This document shows, piece by piece, positions 1-11,329 of a DNA stretch of 64,000 nt. Origin of the DNA: Siphonodentalium dalli (lineage: Eukaryota; Mollusca; Scaphopoda; Gadilida; Siphonodentaliidae); contig CP136064.1 of assembly GCA_032622095.1 (NCBI GenBank), positions 110,844,004 to 110,908,003 on the forward strand, read 5' to 3'. Position 1 is the first letter of the stretch. Each line of letters starts with the position of its first letter. Below the pieces are notes generated by a model. The model ran no database searches. It saw nothing but the letters and a program-made list of their open reading frames with translations, and was not told the origin of the DNA. A program made the translations under genes and the position numbers.

Positions 1-124
1 TCACCTCGATTATGCATTTTATTTACTGCAAATTATGGGATATAGAAACTTCCCAGAAGGGAAAAAGTAACTAAATACAATGTTAATATGAGACTATAAA
101 AAATTCCCAGAAGATGAGTCCGAA

Positions 125-232
125 GCAGAATGAGGTCCCCAGAGGGTGAATTTGGTGATGTTTGGTGATGCTGTGCAGGATAGCATAACTAAATTCACCC
201 TCTGGGGACCTCATTCTGCAAACTGCAGACAC
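125..232. repeat. Family N palindrome
   Basis: GCAGAATGAGGTCCCCAGAG ... CTCTGGGGACCTCATTCTGC: a near-perfect hairpin with about 45-bp arms. Confidence 0.78.
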
Positions 233-909
233 ACTATTTGCAGACATGTGAACAAATTTAATTTCTGCACTTGTCTGAAGTGAAACATCAAGCAATATTT
301 CAAAATCAATGTCTTGTTATTGCTGAAAATTGAAACCTTGCAGTAACATCTGCTTCTGAATCTCTCAGAAACCTCATGCACGAAATCCCTCAACAAAACT
401 AATTGTCATCAGCTTGCATTTCACCGCCACGCATGTTCAACAAATAATTTAATATTTGCCTAAGAAAGCAAAACATTCGAAGCGTGATGCAAATGATGAC
501 ATTTTAAATCAATTTTTGCTCCCATGGTGCTCCTGACGGAAATTAATAGGTTTTAAAAATTGGAATTACTTTTTCCATGAGACTGATAGTCTCATCTTTC
601 TGTAGTCAATTACATGGAAATCCCATGTTTGTTGTGTACATGATCATTGTATACATAGGAGTTTATTCGTGTTCTGCATGACGTGAGGCTTGGAACTTTG
701 AATCAATAGCTTTGTATTTAAAGGGTTTCAATCATTCATTCACGTGTATATATATTCAGATAGTAAGTTCATCAAACAACCCTATATGCTGTTTGTCGAA
801 CAGTCATACATCGTTAAGTTGAATCGCTTGGGCCTGACAGATTATTTTGAGTTTAATACCCAATTCTTCAACTTATCCATTTTTCTTATCTCCGGAATGC
901 AAGTCTTAA

Positions 910-1278
910 AGACATATTATGGACTTGCTCGGGTGTGTGAAATTGATTAAGTTAGTACTCAGGCGCTATGCCAACCTGGGAAATATAGCATTCTACTAAT
1001 ATCGCTGTAAATTTTAAAGAAATCGACCACTCCATAGAAACATCGTCTGAACTATGCTCAATTGTATATATTTATGGCTCGATTCGGGACACAACTACCG
1101 GTATCAGCGATAAACTAACACCAATGATTTCGCCATCAAGAGTCATTGCATTTAATTAATATATAAGAATGACGTTGTTTGTTGTAATTTGGGATTAATA
1201 TTCGTAAAAAAAAATAACTACTTTGAGTAAGATTATTCTCAATTCTATTTGTTCACCCTTCCGGAGTGTTTCACATCA
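910..1278. mobile_element. Family C element
   Basis: Starts after TTAA (906-909) with AGACATATTATGGACTTG and ends near GGAGTGTTTCACATCA. The right-hand TTAA has been lost. About 370 bp, similar throughout to the copies at 16339 and 29532. Confidence 0.78.
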
Positions 1279-2433
1279 TGTCAACTTTGAAAATATATGT
1301 ATGTCCAATTCAGAAATCCATTTGTCAACTTGTTGACATGAATACCAGACTATTTTATTATGTTTAATGAAATAATATTGAAAATGAAAACTTGACACGG
1401 CATTAATTATTCTGTTTGGAACAAAATAAATTAAAAGTTTTACTTCTTGTGCCTGCCGAAATGTAATCAATGCAGTACTGCTGTCGAATTACCATATATT
1501 ATATCGCCACAATTCGATGCTGTTTGAAACAATCGAGTCAATGTCTCAATTGAGTTATACGCCATGACACTGATCCACATGTTTCATAATTAGTCAAAAT
1601 GTGATAAGTAGTAGATTGACCAAAAAGGCCACTGCCTGTGACAATCTAAATGTTTTAATTGAAATAACACCCCTGTGCTATGTTCAATATCACACCTGTC
1701 CTGATCACCCGGTCTGTACGGTTGCTGACAGCATTTTGACTAATCTGAATCAATTTCCACTGTGAACCACCTGGATGGACCAGACTTTTCATCGTCCCAC
1801 TTTATATCCATGTTAATTTTGAGGACTTTGTACAGGCCTTTATCTTGGACCCAGCCCCTGCTTTGACTTAGACAGGGTTTTGAGTTAATGACGTTCGACT
1901 TTAATAACAACATTTAACTAGCTGAACACCCTGACAAATAATTGGATGGGAATGAGAGATGCCAGCTGGTGAATTAATTTCCCTAGTTGGCGATAGGTGG
2001 CAGTAGGACTATTGCATCGAAGATACAAAAACAGGATAACTAATTAACAAGCATAATATATAAGGTAACTGTGGTAGATGTTAACCATCATAATTATATG
2101 TACCCAAAACAACTATTTGAGGTTGCATTAGTTGTAAGATGAGTTATGGACATATGGTTTCAAGATCTCTGGTCGAGGAAAAATACAAGAAATATTAGTA
2201 GTTTTGAAAAAATAAATAGATAGATAAATATTAAAATTAAGTACGAATGAAACGCTATACGGATTTAAACATAAACAAATTATTTCAAATAAATATAGTT
2301 TACACATCGTTGACCAAATCACATAATATGCTGTTACTGCGAGATGCCCGTTATTTATATTTGCAAAATTTGTCATGTTTGTAAACAATAATATGAGTTG
2401 GGTTTTGAGAAATGACTCTTGGGAATAACCTGA
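1279..2433. other. No gene seen
   Basis: AT-rich, single-copy in this window; short ORFs only. Also 431-905: nothing recognised. Confidence 0.5.
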
Positions 2434-2668
2434 TATACATTAGTAGTACCCTTAGGAAATGTTCAGATAATAAGTTTAACGAAATAGGTCATTTTTTGAT
2501 CCAACTTATTATCTGAACATTTTCCACCAATCATTTTGCCCTTGTATTATCTGTTTTCCTGTCTGTTGTCTGATTTTATGAACTGAATACCCCTCCAAAT
2601 GAATGATAGACTGTTCCAATGTATACTTTTAGAACTGAATGGAAGAATTCAGTATATTAGAAAGGGTT
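2434..2668. mobile_element. Family D element
   Basis: Contains the hairpin TGTTCAGATAATAAGTTTAAC / CCAACTTATTATCTGAACA and ends AGAAAGGGTTAA, in reverse orientation to most copies. Confidence 0.72.
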
Positions 2669-2784
2669 AAATACGATTAAAAGAGTAAAATATGCAAGAT
2701 TCTCTCAATTTACATGTTTATTATGTGTATTTGACTCATCTACCGTAGCTAACTATTGAACTGCTGTTAGTTAAAAATGAACTA

Positions 2785-2914
2785 CAGTAATGCTCTAAAT
2801 AATCGACTCCTTAACCACAGCAGAATTATGGGTAACTTTTCAGGATTTAGTCGGAAATATGGCATGTTGCCATTCATCAGAAAGCTCTCACTGAGATTAT
2901 TTAGAGCATTACTG
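2785..2914. mobile_element. Family A element, right arm truncated
   Basis: Left arm complete from CAGTAATGCTCTAAATAATC. The right arm keeps only its last ~20 bases (ATTATTTAGAGCATTACTG). TA on both sides. Confidence 0.85.
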
Positions 2915-2968
2915 TATCTCCAGTTATAAACATGTTGGTTCTGATGATTCAGGTGGTAAATCATTTAA

Positions 2969-3168
2969 CCCTTTCATGAGTTGTTCTGGTGCAGCATTAA
3001 AGATCCTATGCCTGTGTATTCTCTTATATATGCGAGGCTCCATATGGGAGAGCCAATACATTCTCTTTTATATGCGAGGCTCCTAATGGGTGACTCGCAT
3101 ATATAAGAGAATGCATTGGCAGAGGGTTTTCGCAAAATATATTTCATGAAGCTCCAGTCATGGAAGGG
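2969..3168. mobile_element. Family E element with double cruciform
   Basis: TTAA-flanked on the left, CCCTTTCATGA end, containing the palindrome CATTCTCTTATATATGCGAG...CTCGCATATATAAGAGAATG. Family E carries two such palindromes in tandem. Confidence 0.8.
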
Positions 3169-3419
3169 TTATGCACAGTAAACTAAAAAAAATTCATTAC
3201 ATCCTTACTGGACCCCCCCAGCCATTCCTCTGAGAATAGCTGAATGAGTAATGGTATGGCCTTATCTGTTACTCCTACACTCTCATCCTATAGTGGCATA
3301 TTGGCTCTTGTCTGTACATAAATAAATAAAGCTGTTAGATATTCTCAGTATCTATGTTTCTTGTAACATCTTGTTCCACATTCTTACAGCTTCTGATTAG
3401 TCACCTTCTATAACCCCTT

Positions 3420-3553
3420 AGAATGGATCCGTGATGTCCCATAAGTGGTCTTCTATAACGTACCATGAGGGCACAGGGCCATATCTTAGAATGGAACCAT
3501 GATGTCCCATCAGTGGTCTTCTATAACGCACCATGATGACACAGGGCCATCCA
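3420..3553. repeat. 67-bp tandem duplication
   Basis: GAATGGATCCGTGATGTCCC...ACAGGGCCAT is repeated once (3420-3486, 3487-3553), about 88 percent identical by eye. A poly-C run (3567-3578) follows. Confidence 0.75.
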
Positions 3554-3806
3554 TTAGATAATACTTCCCCCCCCCCCCGTTTTGCTTTCTGTTAACCCTT
3601 TCGTTACTGTACTGATTTGATTTTCAATACTCTGAGTGAAGAAACAGTCACATTATTACCCCAGTTGTTGAGCAGTGCGAAGTCGATTGCTAGCTGCCAT
3701 GGTGATTTACTTGAGTGGCTTACACTTACTTACCCAAGGTCCCTTTGAGTTTCTCAGCCCAAATTACATATCGTGTTCGAATGTGTTTAATCTGAGGTGT
3801 TTTTAG

Positions 3807-4375
3807 CTCACCTGAGATGAAGTCTCCGGTGGAGCTATAGTCATCACTCCTCGTCCGTCTGTCCATCTGTCCGTCCGTCTGTCTAGCCGTCTGTCCGTCC
3901 ATCAAGAATCATCTTCTTCTCCAGTACCATAAGGCCAAACGGGTTCATATTTGGTGTGGATGTTCCCTGGTTGACTCAGACTCCGATTTGTTAAAATAAG
4001 GTCACCGAGTCAAATAGGTCAAGCTAGGGCCATAACTCTTTCCCACCATAGTATTAGTAATTCTTAAAACAACTTCTTTTCAAGAACCATCAGGCCTATT
4101 TAGCTTATATTTGATATGGAAGGTCCTTGGGTGACTGGGGGTCAGATTTGTTCAAATGGGGTCACTGGGTCAAATAGGGCAGAACCAAGGACATAACTCT
4201 ATTCTCGCTAGTAATTATTAGAACGACTTCTTCTCCAGAATCATTGGGCCGATTTAGCTAATATTTTGTATGGTAGGTCCTTTGGGTGACTGGGGTTCAG
4301 ATTTGTTCAAATGGGGTCAGTGTGTCAAATAGGGGCTGTATCAGGAACATAACTCTTAAAAAAAAAAAAAATTTA
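3807..4375. repeat. Dispersed repeat I
   Basis: Starts AGCTCACCTGAGATGAAGTC, has the CCGTCTGTCCGTCC tract, then repeated ~190-bp units (CCATAACTCTTTCCC..., TGGGTGACTGGGGGTCAGAT) and ends in an A-rich run. Further copies at 42025, 43038, 52067 and 53515. Confidence 0.8.
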
Positions 4376-4475
4376 ATTTAAATCCTTGCTCAATTAAAAA
4401 AAAAATCTAAATTCAAAATGAACCATACAAAAATATTTTTTTCATTTTAACTCCTGATTTTTTGTATTTTTTTAG

Positions 4476-4697
4476 ACACAAAACACCCAATTCCACCCCT
4501 TCCCCTCCTCACCCCTCCACACCCCTCCACACCCCTGTCCCTACTACCCCCTCCCCAATCTGCACCGCCCCTGCACCCACTGCAGTCAAGAAAAAATTAA
4601 TTAGAAAAACTAACACCATTGTAACATCCATAGAGTATGGTATTAGCCCCAGACAGAAAGTTAATAACACAGTCATCAGATATTATCTGGCTGACAG
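4476..4697 (+). CDS. Possible exon, Pro/Ser/Thr-rich then basic; unrecognised
   Basis: A 222-nt block with a good acceptor (tttttgtatttttttag) and donor (GACAG|gtaggt) is open throughout in one frame, phase 2 at both ends like the SRRM2-type exons. It encodes a Pro-rich low-complexity run (HKTPNSTPSPPHPSTPLHTP...) and then VKKKLIRKTNTIVTSIEYGI and RQKVNNTVIRYYLADR. I recognise no family. Against it: it directly follows the tail of an I repeat, and C-rich sequence also follows the I repeat at 52660, so it may be repeat-derived. Expression data or homologues would be needed to call it. Confidence 0.22.
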
Positions 4698-4749
4698 GTA
4701 GGTGTAAACATTAATGCGCTGTGTGTGTCATTAACATGAAATCAAAACA

Positions 4750-5140
4750 AAATGCTGTATGTCTGACATTTGCAGAATGAGGTCCACAGAGGGTGAATTT
4801 AGTGATGCTACTCTGCACAGTAGGCTAGCATCACCAAATACACTCTCCAGGGACCTCATTCTGCTTTATAGGCCTCATCTTCAGGGAAGTATACAGTGTC
4901 TTAAATTGACATTTCTACTTACTTTTTCCCTTCTGTTCAGTTTCTAATCTAATTCCCTAATTTGCAGAAGATAAAATGGAGAATTGAGGTGCCCAATGGG
5001 TGCACATCACCAATTAACTGGACAACTTCAATCTGTTCCTATGTCTCCCATAGCTGTTGAGGCCTAAGCATAATGAGGTCCCCAGAGGGTGAATATGGTG
5101 ATGCTAGCCCACCTTGCAGGATTGCAGCACTAAATTAAAC
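4750..5140. mobile_element. Family N element
   Basis: Outer palindromes at 4772-4866 and 5068-5138 (GCAGAATGAGGTCC-CAGAGGGTGAATTTAGTG) separated by about 200 bp containing CAATGGGTGCACATCACC. Same layout as 58240-58680. Confidence 0.65.
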
Positions 5141-5345
5141 ATGGGTTAAACATCTGCCGATCGTGATTGGCCTTTCTTTAACTGACTTGGAGAATCCATT
5201 TGGCATAGAAAGGGTTAATTTGAAACCTGGCCACTGCATGGGATTCTCCCATTCAGTTATAAAAATATACATTTGAATCATGTACATGTAGTTTTCATTC
5301 GGAGGCTCGTTTTGAAAACACAAGTATAGAAAACATGGCATTCCT

Positions 5346-5437
5346 GCTCATTCATTTGTGGGAAATGTTCAGATAATAAGTTCAACAAACAGCCTCACAT
5401 GGAACTATTTGTCAGTGAGTATTCATCAATGGGTTAA
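5346..5437. repeat. Family D fragment
   Basis: GAAATGTTCAGATAATAAGT through the GTCAGTGAGTATTCATC end. A further D end fragment is at 5185-5216. Confidence 0.6.
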
Positions 5438-5660
5438 AGATGTTAATTTGGGGAAGCTCTATAAAGTGATACTCTAATTTAAGTTCTCAAAATAGATGTA
5501 ATTCTGGTATCATTATCAACCACCCATTGTGTTGATATATATAGACAACACTTTACAGTGGTAATTTGTTATGTGTCTATGGGGGTGTTTTTCGTTCTTT
5601 TTATGGAAAATCCGCTATTATAAATATCACATGGCCAATGCTATTTAGTTTTGTTGAATC

Positions 5661-6312
5661 ATTTACCCTTACTTTACTGAAAGGATTTTCCCATTCACTT
5701 AAAGGTACTCAATCCGATCAGAGGCTCCTAAATTACTGTTTCTTTGGCTTCCGGGGTAACAATTATTTGATTCGAGTCGAGGAACCCACCCATCAAAGCT
5801 CAGAGTGATCATATATCGATTTTTGAAGTTTGTTAATTTCTCGAGATGTGGCCCAGAAAGCACGTGGTCAAATGGACAAATTGTGGATGAAGATCGATAA
5901 CTCTAAAAACAAGTGGTTATTATTACAATTTGTCTGTTTGACCTTGTGTTTTCTGGGCCACATCTCGAGAAATTAACAAGCTTCAAAAATTAATATCTGA
6001 TCACTCTGAGCTTTGATGGGTGGGTTCCTCTACTCGATTTCAAATACTTTTTACCACCGAAGCCAAAGAAATAGTAATTTAGGAGCATCTGATCGGATTG
6101 AATACCTTTAATATAAAAGCATACATGAGAATGGTTTATTATTCATTTTGAGGGATGTTCAGGTAATAAAAGCAGACAAACAGATACAAAAGTGCAATGG
6201 ATTTCTATTAATTGTTCAGATAATAAGTTAACAAATGACATGTGTCAGTTGTTGTTTGTTGAACTTATTATCTGAACATTTCTTAAGGGAGCTACTCGTC
6301 AATGGTTAATAC
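5661..6312. mobile_element. Family D element, interrupted by B
   Basis: A D copy (ends related to TTAACCCTTTCTATACTAAA and GAAAGGGTTAA; inner hairpin GTTCAGATAATAAGTTCAAC) split by the B insertion. The D hairpin is at 6220-6284. Confidence 0.7.
5703..6107. mobile_element. Family B foldback element inside family D
   Basis: 405 bp flanked by TTAA on both sides (5699-5702, 6108-6111). Ends AGGTACTCAATCCGATCAG and its near-perfect inverse; the arms pair over most of the length. It splits a D copy: the D text 'ggattttcccattcac' stops at the insertion and 'ataaaagcatac' resumes after it. TTAA-specific integration fits a piggyBac-type transposase. Confidence 0.85.
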
Positions 6313-6359
6313 TAATCATCCATTTTTAGGATCTGCTTATATGTAAGCATCCTCGAATT

Positions 6360-6650
6360 TACCCTTTCATGACAGAAAAGTTACCCATAATTCTGCTGTG
6401 GTTAAGGATTCGATTATTTAGAGCATTACAGATCCTGTGCCAGTGCATTCTCTTATATATCGAAGTCTCCCATATGGAGCCTCGCATATTAAGAGAATGC
6501 ACTGGATGATAAGGTCAAGGTAAATAGTGTTAGGTCAATGCAATCTCTTATATATGCGAGGCTCCCTATGGAAGACTCGCATATATATAAGAGAATGCAT
6601 TGGCACAGGGTTTTCAAAATATTTCAGGAATTCCAGTCATGGAAGGGTTA
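6360..6650. mobile_element. Family E element with a family A half
   Basis: The left E end (ACCCTTTCATGAC) runs straight into the right half of an A copy (6379-6429, AGAAAAGTTACCCATAATTC...), which runs back into E at GATCCTGTGCC. Both E palindromes are present (6443-6508, 6533-6602). Confidence 0.72.
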
Positions 6651-6929
6651 AATAGTTGTACTCAGTTGGTTTAGGCATGCACCCTCTTAATTAATTCCTT
6701 ATCAGACTTCCCTTAACTCCACGAACTATACTGCCCTATGTGATTTAACATTCAGGCACTCAAGGGAAGCACTTCAACCACGTTTTCTGGCAAAATATTT
6801 GCAGCACATCCTTGTTAACAGTGTTAACAGTGAATGCTGTGCTCCTCAAATGCAAGTCAGCGACCTGAACGTACTATCAAGTCCCTCGCCCACATGATGA
6901 GTACTTCAATCTGGAACAATAAGCAAAGG

Positions 6930-7222
6930 TTTACCCTCTCTATACCAAATGGATTCTTACATTCAGTTATGAAAGTATACATTGGAATGGTCTATGATTT
7001 ATTATCTATTATTAGGATGGGTGTTCAGAAAATGTTATCAGACAGCAGACAGACAAACTGATAATACAAGTGTAGAAGGATTTCTATTTTAATATTGGTG
7101 AAAATGTTCAGATAATAAGTTCAACAAATGATCTATTGTTGAACTTATTTTCTGAACATTTACTAACGAACTACATTGTGCTATATTATGTGTCAATGAG
7201 TATTTCGTAAAGAAAGGGTTAA
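6930..7222. mobile_element. Family D element
   Basis: Near full length, from TTTACCCTCTCTATACCAAA to GTAAAGAAAGGGTTAA, with the internal TTCAGATAATAAGTTCAACA hairpin. Confidence 0.78.
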
Positions 7223-7269
7223 CCCATCCACTTGTCAGAACATTCTCCCATTCAAGACTAAAAGTATAC

Positions 7270-7740
7270 AGTAATGCCCAAAGTACATGACCCTTTAACC
7301 ACAGCAGAATTATGGGAAATTTTCAGGATTTAGTCGGATATATGGCTTCAGGGGTAAAAAATATTTTATTCGAGTGGAGGAACCCTCCCATCAAATCTCA
7401 GAGTGAACAGATATCGATTTTTGAAATTAGTTATTTCCCAAGATATGTCATTTTTGGCGGCCTGGTGAATATTTGTCAAGCCGACGCTCTAATTGCGGAT
7501 GAAGATGGATAACTCTAAAATCAAGTGGCTTTCTGTGTTAGATATCTGACAATTTGGCCAAATTTCGTTGAACAAAATGTTGATAAATAACACGTTTTGC
7601 TTAATTTTATACTATAGTTGACTGGAAAGCATTATATTTTTGGGCAATTCATCAATTCTGATAAACTGAAGCAGCATTTCAAAAAATCTTCTTTTTGTTG
7701 GAATCTGATGATATGGGGACATTTAAGCTTTGTCTGCCCT
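7270..7740. mobile_element. Family A half followed by half of a long B element
   Basis: 7270-7347 is an A left arm; at about 7348 it switches to B text (GGGGTAAAAAATATTTTATTC...). 7511-7740 is the inverse of 13480-13690, so a longer B variant exists with a unique centre. Confidence 0.62.
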
Positions 7741-7864
7741 GCAAATTAAATAATGGGGATAGTATAATTAACCATCAGTGAGGTTAACACATTAATGTAC
7801 ATCTCAACATCAGTTATGAACTATGTGAATGAACTCAACGACTAATAACTTTAGTATGCCAGTA

Positions 7865-8077
7865 GAGTAATGCCCTAAATAATCGACTCCTTAACCACAG
7901 CAGAATTATGGGTAACTTTTCAGGATTTAGTCGGAAACATGGCTTGTTGCCATTCATTGGAAAGCTCTCAGTGGGAGCTTTTCGATGAATGTCAACAAGC
8001 CATGTTTCCGACTAAATCCTGAAAAGTTACCCATAATTCTGCTGTGGTTAAGGAGTCGATTATTTAGGGCATCACTG
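7865..8077. mobile_element. Family A element, complete palindrome
   Basis: Both ~100-bp arms are present around a GGAAAGCTCTCAGTGGGAGC centre, giving a near-perfect hairpin. Confidence 0.9.
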
Positions 8078-8401
8078 TATGAGGAGCTGACATCTTGTGT
8101 TGACAACCGGAAAACAATAGATAGTATATAACTGCTCCATACATAGAATAGTGGGAGTCTGGGAAGGTAAAATCAATTCACTAACAGGCACTTAAAGTGT
8201 CATCTCTATAAACCTGCTGTATCATCACTATACAATCTTCTTTGTTGAACTTTTCCATGGGATTGTGCTAGATGGGTTTCTTAAATTATCTTTTAATAAG
8301 AAATTGATAAATTTTCAAGCTCTTCAGTTTTTAGTTGAAAGCTTTGTAACTCAATATAAACATATGACAGTAAGAGACCATAATTTAAGTTAACTATTTA
8401 A

Positions 8402-8678
8402 CCCTTCCATGACTGGAGCTTCCTAATATTTTATGAAAACCCTGTGCCAACGCATTCTCTTATATATGCGACTCTCCCATAAGGAGCCTCACATATATAA
8501 GAGAATACATTGGACTAACAATAATTACGTTGACCTTGTAAACCAGTGCATTTTCTTATATATGCGAGGCTCCCTATGTGAGGCTCCTTATGGGAGACTC
8601 GCATACATGTATACAAGAGAATGCACCAGCACAGGGTCTTTATAATGCTGCACCAGTGCAGCTCCAGTCATGAATGGG
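8402..8678. mobile_element. Family E element, full length
   Basis: TTAA at 8398-8401 and 8679-8682; ends CCCTTCCATGACTGGAGC and ATGAATGGG. Two tandem palindromes. Confidence 0.84.
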
Positions 8679-8682
8679 TTAA

Positions 8683-9978
8683 CCATTTCGCTGCTAAATG
8701 ACGTTATGCTAAATGTCGTGTCCTGGTCTGTTACAATGTTGCCATTTTCCAGTGGAAAAATATAACGGGTAAATCACAAGAACCATAAAACTGACTCAGT
8801 TGAAATGCTATTATTGTTCACAATTGTGGAACATCATACACTATTTGAAAATTCGAGATAGTTATTCAGATGCAACCAAAGTCAGAGTTCCAGTTATGCG
8901 TAATGGCCTAGTGTGCTGAAGTACCTACGGACTAGGGTCCTGCGAATTGGAGATTTTGATCGAATCGAATATCAAATTGAATTCACGAAAACGAATCGAA
9001 TATCGAATCGACTATCGAATCGAATCATATCTGTGTGTTGCATTCTCAATTAGGCATGTTTTTTCAATGATTAGACGATTTGTGAAACGGTCTATGAACT
9101 ACATGCATGAAGTCGATCCTTCACAACTTATGTGGTCATGAACAGTCGTTTGAGATACTATTAACTTCAATTGATAATTGTTGAGAAAAAAACAGATTAA
9201 AACATCCAATGCAGCCGTCACGACGATTAATATATAACCACTAAACGGATTATCGGAACTAAAATCACGCGAAGTTTCTACAGTTTGCATGTACATGCAA
9301 AACTGCAAACCGGCATTCGGAAACACCCATTGTTATAAACTTGAAGAAGCAACAACAGTCGCAGGGTAGCCTGTTTATGTAGTGCTGGATGCTTCTTGAA
9401 CAGATGATTCCATAGATGGGTCGTTGTCCCAGATGCTTGCGATTTATACACAGGTTGTTTACATTCTCAGCGATATTACATAACGTGGAATCTGAGACAG
9501 ATAGACGGCGGATAAAGCTAGCAGTTTCTCAGTCTCATAGCTATTATAATTTACGAGCGCCGTCGGTCCATCGGCGATCTCCAAGCTTTTGGCTACCATG
9601 TTTAAAGCTATAATTCAGACGTATGTAGTCATCCTATAGTGGCTAATTGTTGGCTATACTTATATTTAATAGCATGCGAACATCCTCGATGTACAATAAG
9701 AATTATAAGGTGCATATATACATAATTTTCTGGAATTAAATGTCACAAAAACAGCTAATATTGACGTGTGTACTTGTCCGTAAACAGCCTACTTTTCCGT
9801 CAGAGTATATTTGAAAAATCGAGTTGGCAATTTCGACTCGAATTCGAATCGAATTTGACATTCGAATCGAATTTCGAATCGAATATCGAATATTCGCAGG
9901 ACCCTACTACGGACCATATAGCACACAATGTGCACTTTTACGTCCGTAATAGTTACAGACATCATAGCAGCGAAAAGG
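8683..9978. mobile_element. Family G TTAA element, interrupted by the hAT
   Basis: Bounded by TTAA at 8679-8682 and 9979-9982. Ends are CCATTTCGCTGCTAAATGA and, inverted, CCTTTTCGCTGCTATGATG. Without the hAT and its duplicated site it is about 314 bp. The left TTAA is shared with the end of the family E copy just upstream. TTAA duplication and CC(C/T)-type ends suggest a piggyBac-like origin. Confidence 0.72.
8933..9906. mobile_element. Non-autonomous hAT element with 8-bp target duplication
   Basis: The ends are a perfect 15-bp inverted repeat, TAGGGTCCTGCGAAT. Each side is flanked by the same 8 bases, CTACGGAC (8925-8932 and 9907-9914). A related G copy at 13863 has the uninterrupted site CTACGGACCATATAGC, showing the empty state. 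An 8-bp duplication with TAGGG-type ends is diagnostic of hAT transposons. Both subterminal regions carry many CGAATCGAATATCGAATCG-like motifs, as hAT transposase-binding regions often do. At 974 bp with no transposase frame it is non-autonomous. Confidence 0.93.
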
Positions 9979-9982
9979 TTAA

Positions 9983-11329
9983 GATTGTCGGCCCAAGTTT
10001 CTTGTCTAGAATTCATCAATTTCAATCACACCACACAGCAAAAAAGCCTTCACTTTACCAGGTATTCAAAGTAAAAAAAACTATTTCTATTCTGACATTC
10101 GTATTTACATCTAATAAAAACATCAATTACATCATTCTTGCAGTCATTATTGTCATGGGTAGGGAATGTCACTATAAACATGTCTTTTGTGTACACAATG
10201 CAGGCTTCCACACATTATTTAGTGGGAGGAGCTTACAGTTGCTAGGAGACGAGGCATCTGCAGAAATAGTTTAATTAGTTTTACAGTGCCTGCCTTTATG
10301 CTATTATACAGCTGAGAACATACAATATTTTCGTCTTTAATTGTGCAAAATATGACAAGTGTCACTCAAAATACCATTAAGAAATAGTGTTATAATTATT
10401 AATGAATTTCCAACATTGCACAAATCAAAATTTCAGTACATTGTGATTTAACAATTTTTTTTTTTTTAAATACGTAATTAAAAATTAACACTGAAAGTAT
10501 GCACGGGAACAAAGAATTCTCAATGCAGCAAGCGACCAGCTCAGTTGCTTATAGGTAGAAAATATCTGTTAATAATTATTTGATTGACAGCTGTGGAACG
10601 AACTGTCCATTGTTTTCCTGTTACATGTGCATTCCCACACTCATTTTGGTTTAATGATGTGGCTTTGGGCTTTCAACGAGTAATTCTTCTGCAGAATGAT
10701 ACCTACAAGAGCCTATGGCTAGTTTTGTTCATTAGATATTTGCTCATGCAATGCAGTGCTGAGCACTTGTGATGTCACTTGCAGCACGAAATCTCTCCAA
10801 TGATAAATGGTCCTTATTAAAAGAACAACACGGAAATAGTAATAAAATTAAATAGAATATAATAATTATAATAATAATCAATCCATTTAATTACATTTAA
10901 TGCGACAGGTATGAAGTAGTTTCAATGCGTGGGACAATAACTATTCAATTCAATAAAACATTTATAATATTAATAGTCCTATAAAAACTCTAGATACCCG
11001 GCCAGACCTGTAGGTATAGGTTTGCATGTTGTGTGAACAAAAAATAACAGTTTTATGAATTGTACTGGTAACAATCACTGAACAATTTAATTTGAATGTG
11101 AGATATTTAGTGTTGATTGACAGCCGACATGAATTCAATGCGTCATTCGATTGGTAATAGGTCTCGTTCGATTCCAGGCATTTCGTACGATCTGCATCTC
11201 ACATGATTGGAATAATTCAATTTGTGGAAAGTGAAATTCTGTGCTAATTCCTGGTGTATGGAATATTATGTCGATTCCATCTGTTCTGGATTAAGTTTGA
11301 AATCATCGAAATTCTGTGAATTGTGAAAA
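9983..11329. other. No gene seen
   Basis: AT-rich; short homopolymers near 10450. None of the named repeat families was found here. Confidence 0.5.

Noticed and set aside
9768-10274. 168-codon ORF
   Set aside because: Crosses from the hAT element into family G and flanking DNA across an insertion joint, so it cannot be an old gene.
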